Origin: Anodontia alba
Taxonomy: Eukaryota; Mollusca; Bivalvia; Lucinida; Lucinidae
Reading direction: 5' to 3'
DNA: 64,000 bases
Assembly: GCA_964016985.1 (NCBI GenBank)
Contig: OZ024830.1
Span: 80,688,386 to 80,752,385, forward strand
Shown here in pieces: positions 34,406 through 46,567 of the stretch. Under the pieces are notes generated by a model. The model had not been told where the DNA came from. It was given only the letters and a program-made list of their open reading frames with translations, and made no database searches. Numbering within the stretch: the first letter of the stretch is position 1; each line of letters starts with the position of its first letter. The translations under genes and the position numbers were made by a program.

Positions 34406-34645
34406 CTTTTCAGTCTGTGTAGCTGTTGCATGAATACGAAAGGTACCTTTTCCCTTGATTAGAAACGATGTTATGCCTAGCAACTTTTCCACGTGCATCT
34501 TTGTGTTCAATTTCTGTTATTATTGACTAGTTTAAAATGCAAGTTTACTCAATCTACAGGTGAATACTTTGGTCCAGAAAAGAAATCATCGACATTTGTG
34601 ACAAATTGTGCAAGGATTTAAAACTATCTGCAAAATTGATCTAAA

Positions 34646-34850
34646 ATGGCGCTGATTCAGATTTTGGAGGTTATACTAAGCAATCTTGTTATGCTGATCG
34701 CTGCATTAGGCATTATTCTGTTGGTCACCCTGGTGATATTCAGAAGGACAAGACCCAAGCCAGACAAAAATCCTTTCTCCCTGGAGTACCTGCGGGCTCC
34801 TACGGCCCTGGAAACGGACCACGCGAAGAGAAACAAGGTCATCAAACAGC
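34646..34850 (+). CDS. RETSAT: RETSAT-like exon 1
   Basis: The ATG at 34646 (aaaATGg context) opens 68 codons plus one base. It encodes a hydrophobic helix ([19 protein letters not shown]), then an [16 protein letters not shown] stretch that matches the NPF-containing linker of the family. Donor cagc/gtaagt. Confidence 0.9.
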
Positions 34851-37800
34851 GTAAGTAATTTGGAACTGTTTATCGTACACGTATTTCCCTAAGTTTTCTG
34901 ACAGATAGGCCTGAGCAAACCGTGTGACCCAGATCAGACGCCGCAGAACGCGGCGTCTGATCAGGGTCTACACTGTTTGCCACTCGTCCAGCAGGTCTCG
35001 AAAACATCAAATGTGTAATTTCAAATTTTGGGACGATTATTATGGTAAGGAATTAGTAAGATTATTTAGGGTACTGTTCTAACCCTGTTTTCGGACAGAT
35101 AAACAGGTGCCATGGCATGAAAAGACGGTAATCCCACACTCACATCCTCAAAAATACACCCAGATTTTAGCCTGACCATCGGCACAGCCTGATTAGAGCA
35201 TCAGTGTAATCCGCGTATCATTTAGTCTACAATATCTGATGTCGGCCTCGGTGGCTCAGTTGGATGCGCCGTCCGACTGGAGACCAGGAGGTCGCGGATT
35301 CAACCCCCGCCGAGGTCGGCAACATTCTTTCGTGGAGATTGATCATGAAATATTTTCTACGGTCATTCTCTCCCTTCCGCTGATTCAAGAAGGGCAGTTG
35401 TCAGTTTCTGGCGAAAGAATGTGCACAATACTGGTTAACCGCTTAGAGGACTAAGCCTGCCCAGTAAACGTGTGGTTAGGTAAACTGACCGCGCTCGACA
35501 TGACCCTATTGGGTTGACTGGGCTGTAAAACCTCAAAACAAACAAACAACATCTGATGTGCCACAATGTGAGGAACTGTACATGTAACTTATGACATGTG
35601 CACTCAGTGGAGACTCAAAATAGTCTGCGCATCCGTGCTGACTGATCAGAGTTTTCTCTGACTGCTAGTTTAGTTTAGTTATGTTCATTGCAACCATACA
35701 ATGCAAGGGGTTGGGCCACAAGTTCTCTCAACATTACTTACGGTCCGTTCCCTACAATGAAAACATTACAAGTGATTTCACGTGACAACAGCAATGAACA
35801 ATAAAATATTCATTTATTTTTTAACTTGAGAAAATGCTTAAAATATATACAATAATAGTAATAATTCACTGAACTCTGACAGCTTGTAGAAGCCAGGGAT
35901 CCTTTGGCTCCTCCTGGATCCAGTGTGCTTCATTTTGACTTCCGACTTTTGCCTTGTCACTTCCTACGTCTGACTTCCTACTACAATCAGCTACTGTTTG
36001 TGTGTTCTAAGATGGCTGATTAGACCAATTCTAGCTCTAAACTGTCTGTTGCAGATGGAACAACAGAGGTCAGAGCAAGACAGCTCTGTTGGTGATGCCT
36101 TAGCTCTGGCTTTGCGCTGTGCACGTTTCTGCTCAGCTTCGCTGACTCTTTTTGCCTTATATTCACTAGCACTTCTGATGAAGTCTCGCCACTTTGCTCG
36201 GTCCTGTGCAATTTGTTCCCACGACAACCTTCTTTATACCGACACTCGATACAACGACAAAATTCATTTAAATGACAATTTGACTGGCACGAATCCTTCG
36301 ATCAAGTGATGTTAATTAATCTGAAATTAGGCAAAAGATTGTATTTAATACTTCAAGAAACATACGTTTTGGATATTTGTTAGAATCGCCTCAGTGAGGC
36401 GATTCTAACAAATACCCAAAACATAAGGTCTTTGGTGGGGGTGGGGGAGAGGTGGGGGGGGGGGGGGGGTGCAGAGAGAGAATGGGGGAATGAGAATAAA
36501 ACGAACCCTTTCTTACATATCATTCTGCTGCGTGAAAGGATTCTTCACAACAGCAAAGTCATTTTAACAACCTCTTTGGGAACAAATGCTATCGTTGTAA
36601 CGAGGGTCCACTGTATCTGCTTGCTACTCCTGACTTTCTACTTCTCGCATACAACTTTTAAATTCTTGCTTACTACTGCCTCCTTCTCGCTTACTACTTC
36701 CTACTTCTCGCTTACTACTTCCTACTTCTTGCTTTCTATTTCCTACTTCTCGCTTTCTATTTCCTACTTCTCGCTTACTACTTCCTACTTCTCGCTTACT
36801 ACTTCCTACTTCTCGCTTACTACTTCCTGTATATCGCCTACTATCAATTTTGAAAATGTTTCATCTTATCTAGGAAACTTTCTCCTGACATGACAAAATT
36901 ATATCAGGCTTCAAGTATATTGTTTGTTTACGCATCACGAAAACATGCCTATATAATTTTGACTCCCTTAAACCCCACTTTTATATAGTAAAACTGGGGT
37001 TTACAGGGGTATACATTATTTTTCTTATTTCTGCTCCAAACCTAGATTGTGGATACTCGTTAGAACCGCCTCGTCGAGGCGATTTTAACGAGTACCCACA
37101 ATCTAGGTTTGGAGCAGAAATAAGAAAAATATCAGATTTTTTTTATCTGAAAATTTTTATTTTTGGTGGTAAAATTTTCAGTATAAATTTGAATAGGCGT
37201 GTTTTCGTAATGGTGTTTCAGGATTTCGTCGGGAAAAGATCCCAGAGGATTTAGACGCCGTCATTATTGGGAGTGGTATTGGCGGTCTGACGGTCGCTGT
37301 TCTGCTGTGCAGGGCGGGCAAGAAAGTTCTCGTGCTCGAACAACATGACCAGGCGGGAGGCTGCTGCCACACTTTCATGGACAAGGGATTTGAATTTGAT
37401 ACAGGTTAGAAATGCTAAAACGTTTAATAGATTGGATTCGAAGTTTTACGTCCCGGTCAACTGTTAAGGACATGTAGATCCAGTCCGTTAACCTATACAC
37501 ATTGTTTCCCTGGACAGGTTTAGCTAAGCGGTTTAATAACCGTTAACCAGTGCTTTATGCACACACTAATGCCAGTAACTGCGCTTCTTGAATTGATAGA
37601 AGAGGAACAATGACAGTAGAAATTATTCCAAGGTCAGTTACCATGAAAGTTATGTGGCCGAGCAAGGATTCTAACTTGCGACCACTGGTTCTGCAATCCG
37701 ACGCGCTACCGAATGCATTATGGAGTCCGACAAGATTTCAGAGAGAATTTTGAAAATCTTGCCTGCGCATCTGCACAGGCTGATCAGGGTCTACGCTGTC

Positions 37801-40800
37801 CGTTTATTGTATTACATGATGCTTTAGAGTCCATTGACACACTGGAAATATACCGTTCGGGCTGTGGGGATATAAAAACTACTGTGCTTTCGACATCTTT
37901 CAGAAAGTCGTTTTTTGCTTGATGCTTTACACAGAAGAAGTAAATTTGCAAATTTTTGTCATGATTTAACGCAAAACCATTTGTCGTAACTACCTATGTA
38001 CAGAAAGTTTTATTCTAGTTATTGGTTTTTAAAAAATCAAATATTTTCACTTTTTCCCATAGTAAAAATGAAGCCAAATCATGCAGAAATCTGTAGGGTA
38101 GGTAACTTGGAGCCAAATTTTCAACAACTTCCACTGGTTCATTTTTTTTTTTAATTTTTCACAATATTGTTGTAAAACGTCAATATTTCAAATTCAGCAA
38201 AGAAAAGTAAAAAATATTTTCTTAGACAAAAATTCCAAAAAATCACTTTACTATAGAAATTGCATAGGTCAGACCAACTTTTGGCTGTAACTTTAATTTT
38301 TGTGTAAATATTTGAGAACAAAACACAGAAGCATAAACGACAAATGGTTTCTGACAAGATATGGTCAACCAGAACAAAATATTTTTATTTAAAATAAAAC
38401 GCCAAGCAAAAAACCTCTTTCCAAGAGATGTCGAAAGGACAGTAATCTATGATTGCATCGTCCGCCTATGCATTACCGTATTTACATTAACTGTTTGAAA
38501 AAAAATACAGGTCGGAGTAATCAGTGTAGACACAGATCAGACACCGCAGAATGCGGTGTCTGATCTTGGTCAACACTGCTTGCCATTCATCAAGCAGTGT
38601 TTAGACACATCAACAAGAAGTAAAACTTACTTGTTCAATTTCTTTTTTGTGGGGCGAGGAGGGAGAGGAGGAGGGTGAAGGTAGGGTGTGTGGGGAGGGA
38701 GGGGGAGGTTGGGTGAGGTAAAGATGTCGTGTATCTTACGTCAAACTGATATTGGCTTACAGTTGGGCAAGGCCTGCTATCCTTGCAGCAGGTAAGGGTA
38801 GAGGGGAAATGTTTCTACTTCTTCTGTTTCTTCACTTTCATTTATTTTCCTCTTTTTCCCCCGTCCCCCTCTTTCATCTCCTCTTCTATCTCTTCTATCT
38901 CTCTTCTCCCTTTCTGTGGGAGACGACACTGAATGACCCCCAAGGGTTGACGTGTCGTTAAACCCAACACAATCAAATCAAACTTTAGGACAGGTATGGT
39001 AAGGAGATAATATGTTCGAATATTTGGTGTAAATACTTTAGGCCTGAGTAAACATGTAGTATCATGCTATTGTCCAAGTTTGAGGGCAAGTATGGCAATG
39101 ACTTGCTGTCTATTTAAGTTAATTACACATTTTCCTCTATGAAATGACTCTAAAATATTGTATACAACTTGTAGCAGGACACCAATTTGATAGGTTTGTA
39201 GGATAAAAGGCTCCTATGGAAGCAAATATGACCCTATTTGCAGAGAAGTGTCAAAGAAAAAAAATGGAGTCAGCTAATGAATGCCAGTCCATCTGTGCTG
39301 ACAAGAAACAATAGAAAAATGTTCATTATTGGGTCTATGAACCTGCTTATCCCAACTATTTGGACAACGAAACGCTTTACAATACAATATACGTATCCCA
39401 AATGAGTTTAAAACAATTTCACTTTGCTACCTGGTTATATGTCTAACATGTACTGACGGAATGGCGAACAGTCCCGTTCGATCTTGGTCTACATCAATTG
39501 CTTAGGTCCGTCTATATGAATAGGACAAACAGGCCTGGACAAACAGTATAGACCCATATCAGCCTCTGACCAGTTTAGACTACCACTCATTCAGCAGTTC
39601 TTCTGCACATCCACAGTTTGTATAATATTGATTGGGTGTAAGAACACCGGTAGACCAGAATAACGGTCTAAATATAGTCGTGCAGTCATCGGTAATTTCT
39701 ATGGCGTGTTTACGACTCTCAGGGAGGAAACGTCTAAAATCATATGTTTAAGCATACAGGGCTCAGTTGTTCAAAGCGTCGTTAGCTTAACGAGCTCGTT
39801 AAGGGTCATTTCGTTAACTGTTTTAGTGGATTCAATATACAATATACTGATATTTTTTGCTGAAAAAATGTGAGTAGCTTTTGCACTGCAAAAGCTACTC
39901 ACATTTCTTCAGCAAAAAATTTCAGCGTATTTGCGTATCGCTCGATGTAAATTTTAACGAATCGTTAACTAACGATGTCGTTAGTTTTGAACAACTGGGC
40001 CCAGGTCTTTGTCACATACAGTAAAATTTCGCTATTAAGACAACTCGAAAATAAAAACACTCAGCCATTAAGACCAGCCCCAAATGTATTATTCTGTATT
40101 AAGACCGTCCACGAACAAGACCACTTTTCGGCAGTACCTAAGGTGGTCATAATAGTGGAATTCAACTTGATTTCAAAACACGTTACCATTTAACCTGAGC
40201 CGGTTATCCTTTTTAAAGGTATTTCTTTCTGTAGGTATACATTACGTTGGTAAGATGCAAGAAGGCACGGAGACCAGAATACTGATGGACTTTCTCACGG
40301 ACGGTCAGGTAGACTGGGTCCCCATAGACGAGCAGTATGATATAGTGAGTACACGTTTTACCCTAGTTACCGTAATTATTCGTGCACCATATCTCTTCTC
40401 CATACTTATCCTAAATTTAGTATGCCGGTGGCTCAGTCAGATGCGCGTCCGACTGCTGATCCGGAGGTCGCGGGTTCGATGCCCACCGGGTCCGACAATA
40501 TTCTTTCGTGGAGACTGATCATGAAATATTTTCTACGGTCATTCTCTCTCTTCCGCTGATTTAAGAATGGCAGTTGTCACAATGGTGTAACCAGAAGGGA
40601 ACTATTCTAACGCACACGCAGGAAAAATCATGAAGAATATGCCTAGAATCGCTTCCAAAATAGGGGCTACTCTTAAAGGAAAGAATTTGCTCCCAGGGGG
40701 AGCAAATTCTTTCCTTTAAGAGCAGTCCCTATTGTAAAGAAGCAAAATATTCTATGTTAATGCCACTTTATGACAAATATTTTTTCTTAAGCATATTACG

Positions 40801-43800
40801 CATGTTGGCGGCCTCGGGGGCTCAGTTGGATGCGCCGTCCGACTGGAGACCAGGAGGTCGCGGGTTCAACCCCCGCCGAGGTCGGCAACATTCTTTCGTG
40901 GAGATTGATCGTGAAATGTTTTCTACGGTCATTCTCTCCCTTCCGCTGATTCAAGAAGGGCAATTGTCAGTTTCTGGCGAAAGAATGCGCAATACTGGTT
41001 AACCGCATAGAGGACTAAGCCTGCTCAGTAAACGTGTGGTTAGGTAAACTGACCGCGCACGACATGACCCCATTGGGTTGACTAGGCCGTAAAACCTCAA
41101 CACAAACAATGTTACGCATGTTACGAAATTATAAATATGTGTAATATCCGTAATGAGCGCTATGCCTATGTACAGTCAGTTTCTGGCGAAAGAATGTGCA
41201 CAAGTACTGGTTAACCGCTTAGATGACTGTCTGCCCAGGAAAAAGTGTGGTAGGTAAACTGAACGCGCTGGACATGACCCTTATGGGTTACTGGGTCGTA
41301 AAATTTCAACACAACCAACCAATCTAAATTCAATTCATTTTTGTGCCCCCAACTTCGAAATAAATGGAGGGACATATTACTAGTTGGGCGTTACTCCGTC
41401 ACGCTTTTGTTGCGAGCAAGATATCTTGAGAATTATTTAAGCTTGGGCTTTGAAACTTGGTGAGTTTATATGGGTTGACGAGTAGATCACCTGATTAACG
41501 TTTGAAACGAAAACACGGATTAATTGTGTTAGAGTTATGCCCCTTTCCAACTTTGTCATTTGGTATGAACAAGCATATTGTTTGGAGCACAGTGTTTTAC
41601 AAACCAGTTTCTTGTTTACTACCTATTGTTGTGTTTATGTTATTGCTGGATGACTGAGCAACCAGTGTAGACCCAGATCAGACGCCGCAATTGGGTCGGT
41701 GCCACGTGCCGCTGTAGCTTGTGGTATAGTTATGAGTCAGACAGGTACAAAACTCCTTTGGGTCGGGGCCACGTGCCGCTGTAGCTGGCGGCATAGTGGT
41801 GCGTCTATCGTCTTTAAAAGGCTACAGACTTAAATTTTTATCCATTTTTGCAAATGTTCTTCAGCTCGCAACATTTGTTTTTTGTTTCAAGTTTAAATAG
41901 TGAATATCTGATACTTGCTTGACAGCAGTCTCTTTAAAGTTTTAAAACTAGAGCAATTTGATGGCGCGGCATCGCATATCCCCGCGCCAGCGCTGTCGCA
42001 TATCTCCGCGCACATCCAAATTCCAAATGCGTTCCTCCAGTCCTCATCCATAAGGCTATTACCTGTGGCAGTTTCAAGGTTCTAGCACAAAATAGCCTAA
42101 GAGGAGTGTAACAACACAAAAAGGACCCAAAATCTTACATTTTGCCTCTGGTGAACCCAAGACATGCCCCAGGGCAAACCTTTTGCACCAAGTATTCTAC
42201 TCTACATTACCTTTGATTTGATATGCAACATGACTTATGTTTGTACAAAATGGATTTTGGACCCTTCGGGGCCACCCCCGGCCCTGCCCCATGGTATACA
42301 TCAAAATTCCAAATGTGTTCCTCCAGTCCTCATCCAGAGAGCTATCGCCTGTGAAAGTTTCGAGATTCTAACTTAGAGCATTGGTCTAGGAGCATTGGTG
42401 TGACATTACAGACGGACGTATGGACGGTCGGACGGACGGGTGTATTACAATGTCCCCGCTTTTTCTTCGAAAAGCGCGGGGATAACAAGGAAGGGAGTGG
42501 TAGGTTATGTGTAATGTACCAGGGCTGCGTTTAAAAGTGCAATGTACTTGCTCTGGATCCCTGCTCCTGTTCGCGATTGTCATTAGATGCAGGGATTCAA
42601 AGCAAAACATCTGTTTTCATTTGCATTTCTGCGGCATTCAGTAGCAAAGTGATAGTGAACGTTTTGCCCTGGATCACTGTACCAAATGACGAGCGCCAAC
42701 ATGAGCAGGTGTCCAGGGCAAAACACTCGCGGGTAACTTGCCATTCTGAACGCAGCCCAGGTTCCACCATTTCCAAGACACTGACACATATCTTTTAGGA
42801 GGTCACGAACGGTGCAGGGGTAATTTGTATCCCAGAGATTTTTCTACTTTTATATTCAAAGCAACCACCAAAATATACAGCTTTGCCAAAACCTACCGCA
42901 GAACTGTCTAAATTATGCTCCCTTTTAGAAAGGGTTTGGTGTGCAGGAAAGCAAATAAGTTGCAAAAATTGTCTCCCTTGTAAAGATGACGGAAAATCTT
43001 CCAAGTATATTCAGTACCGGATAAATAGCAGACGATAAAGTCATTACGAAAACACGCCTATTTAAATTTATCGAAAATTTTAAAACCAAAAAAGGATAAT
43101 TGTCAGATAAAAAAAAATGTGATATTTTTCATATTCCTGCTCAAACTATAGATATAGTGACATAGTGTGGGACAACTGCTCCTTGGAAACTAAAAAGCAG
43201 TTGGATGCAATACATGTCGAGGCCGCGAGAATAATAACAGGAGCAACAAAACTCTGTAACATAGATAAAATTTACTCTGACCTGGGTTGGGAGTCCCTTC
43301 AAAGCAGGCGGAACAAACACAAGCTTGTAGCGTTTTACAAAATACTGCATGGGTCAGCTCCAAACTATCTTATGAACCTTGTGCCTCCAACTGTACAAGC
43401 AACAACTAGGTACAATCTCCGAAACTCTGACCACATTCAAAACTACAGAGCCAATACTAATCTCTTTCTTGATTCGTTCTTTCCAGCTACTATACGAGCC
43501 TGGAACAACTTGCCGGCTGAAACTAAAGAGGCATCAACCTTAACAATATTCAAATCGTTCCTGAACAGAAACATACAGACACCTCCCAAATACTTCAATG
43601 TTGGTACACGCTTAGGTCAGATCCTCCAAGCTCGACTAAGAATGGACTGCAGTTCCCTAAACTCTGATCTCTACCGCAAACATATCATTCCCAGCCCATC
43701 TTGTCGCTGTGGAGGATTTGAAAGTGTGCAACATTTCTTCTTCAGTTGTCCTAACTACACGGTTGCAAGGGAAAGATACTTACCGGCCGATTTACGCAGT

Positions 43801-44019
43801 TACTCAGTTAAAGATCTTTTGCACGGCAAAACTAACTTAACATCTCAGGAAAATGAAGCCCTTTTCTTGCAAGTACAGGATTTCATCATCAAGTCTGGAA
43901 GATTTGTATAGCATACCCAGTCATCAACCGTTGGCTAACGTACTAAATGGCACTTCTACATATTTAACGCACAGCTCTTGATCCCATACATATTTAGGCA
44001 CGGGCGTCAGTCGGTCAAA

Positions 44020-44073
<54 letters not shown>

Positions 44074-46488
44074 TGTTTCTTGTTCAAAATGTCCAATAGT
44101 TTTCATTATTAGTCATGCCGTTCAGTTATGTTGTATACGAACTTGTTTCCAGGAGATGACATCTATAAGCATTACAGCTTACAGTCAGATCCTATTCGAC
44201 ATGTCTGTTTTATCGATGTAACTTTATACGAGCTTTAAAATAAATATTGTTTAAACCAAAATATAGATTGTGGATACACGTTAGAACCGCCTCGCCGAGG
44301 CGGTTCTAACAAGTACCCACAATCTATGTTTTTGAGCAGAAATAAGAAAAATAATGTACACCCCTGTAAACCCCAGTTTTACTATATAAAACTTGGGTTC
44401 AAGGGGACTAAAAGTATATAGGTGTGTTTTCGTTATGGATGGTAAATTTTGTATTTTCCCAGAACACAGGCTTTTGCGTTCTCTCTAATTTGTCATCTCG
44501 CCCACAAAACGGGCCATAAGAGGTCCGAAGCAGCCTCCATTGATTGTCAAATATGTATTTGGTATCAAACCAAGTTCTCAGTGTGACCAGAAATAATATA
44601 GCCGTAACGTCAGAAAACGTACCTTCGGACCTGTGCGCTCTGAAAAGATTGAGATCATTGTTTGTGTTAAGGTTTTACGGCCCAGTCAACCCAATGGGGT
44701 CATGTCGAGCGCGGTCAGTTTGCCTAACCACACTTTTACTGGGCAGGCTTAGTCCTCTAAACAGTGAACCAGTACTGTGCAGATTCTTTCGCCACAAACT
44801 GACAACTGCCCTTCTTGAATCAGCGGAAGGGAGAGAATGACCCTAGAAAATATTTCATGAACACTCTCAACGAAAGAATGTTGCCGACCTGGCGGGGGTC
44901 GAACCCGAAACCTTCTGCTCACCAGTCGGACGCGCAGCCAACTGAGCCACCGAGGCCGGCAAAGATTCAGATCTGCATGAGCGTTATCGCAATCTTATAA
45001 AAAATCTTCCCGGGGTGCATTTCAGATAATCAAGGATATAAAGTTTCTTCATGCAGACAACGAAGACGATTTCATTACGAAAACACACCAATTAAGTACA
45101 TTGAAAGGAAAAAAAGGAAAATTTTCAGATAAAAAATTCTGATATTTTTCCTATTTCTGTTCAAAACATAGATTGTGGGTACTTGTTAGAACCGCCTTTG
45201 CGAGGCGGTTCTAACGAGTACACACAATCTATGTTTTTTTTAGCAAAATAAGAAAAATAATGTATACCCCTGTAAACCCCAGTTTTACTATATTAAAGTG
45301 GGGTTTAAGGGGGTCAGAATTATATAGGCGTGTTTTCGTGATGAGTCTTTGATGTACAGACATGCCAAAGGGTACGTTTTCAACCGTTGCGGCTATAACC
45401 AATAAGTTCATTCAGACACCAAGCCGTAGGGACCATCAGAGATCAGCTTCCTTGCATATCAATGTTTACTGTCAAAAAGGATGCTATTTGGACGTAAACA
45501 ACACATGACTCGGGTCTCACCTTTAATCAGTCCATAACGCTCAGCACTAGGTAAAATTTTCAGCAGACGACATTATGAAATATACTTTCTTATTTATTGT
45601 AGAAAACAGTTTTTAACACATTATGCAAATTGTCTCCAGGGGAGACAATTTGCATGAAATGTCAGATCCTGTTTTTTAGGAAAAATAAGAAAAATATCAT
45701 AAATTTGTCTTTTGCTGAATTTGCCCAATGAGTAGCAAAGGTTTGAGGTCAACTGCCAATTTAGTTATTAAATTTAAGTTGACCTCGAAAGAACTTTAAA
45801 GACAGAGGTACTAAAATGGGCCTCAATGCCACTCAGTTCATACCCTATCCTTAGGGTGTCAAATGTATACTTTTTTTCTCAGATAATAGTCTTACAGAAA
45901 GCCATTTTGAATAGTATGAAGCATACAAGCTTTTATGAAAAACAAAAAACAAAACAAAAAACAACAAAAAAAACAACAAAAAAAAACAACAAAAAAACAA
46001 CTTTGTCAGTGATGTAGTATATCAAATCAGTGACAAGTGGAAATAAAGATTAGAACACGTTTCTCTGAGATGTTTGCGTAATTAAGCTAAGTACGATAGT
46101 CTCTTATTATTACAGTCGAACCTCAATAGCTCGAACACCGATGGCTCGTTTACCATGGCTAATTCGAACTAGTTATTGAGTCCCTACGAATCGTTTTCCG
46201 TTAGATCAAGAAAATAAATATTTAGGGGAATTTTCTTATTTTATCATGAAATTGTATGCTGTGTGTACTCATTAGAATCGCCTCATCGAGGCGAGTCTAA
46301 TGAGTAAACTCAACATACAATTATTTTGCAGAAAATCGAAAATATTTCCGTAAACTATCGCTATTTGCTTCCTGACATGGCTCCATAATTAACCCTCAAT
46401 GGCTCGAACTACCCATAACTCGAACAAATTTCTTGGGTCCCAAAGATGTTCGCGCCATTGAAGTTCAACTGTATGTATAGAATGGCTT

Positions 46489-46567
<79 letters not shown>

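Larger units (their letters stand above)
43042..44440. mobile_element. family A MITE split by a LINE fragment
   Basis: The left half (43042-43152) runs from the end attacgaaaacacgcctatt to ctgctcaaactatagat. The right half resumes at aaaatatagattgtggatac (44259) and runs to ggtgtgttttcgttatgg. The duplicated aaa.tatagat at both junctions fits a target-site duplication made by the LINE. Confidence 0.75.

Noticed and set aside
35242..35320. tRNA-like head as a real tRNA gene
   Set aside because: A and B boxes are present, but the same sequence is attached to a ~230-bp body at several loci, which marks a SINE.
36432..36893. 153-codon frame with SYFSLTT repeats
   Set aside because: It is created by the 21-bp pyrimidine minisatellite and a poly-G block, with no homology and no splice context.
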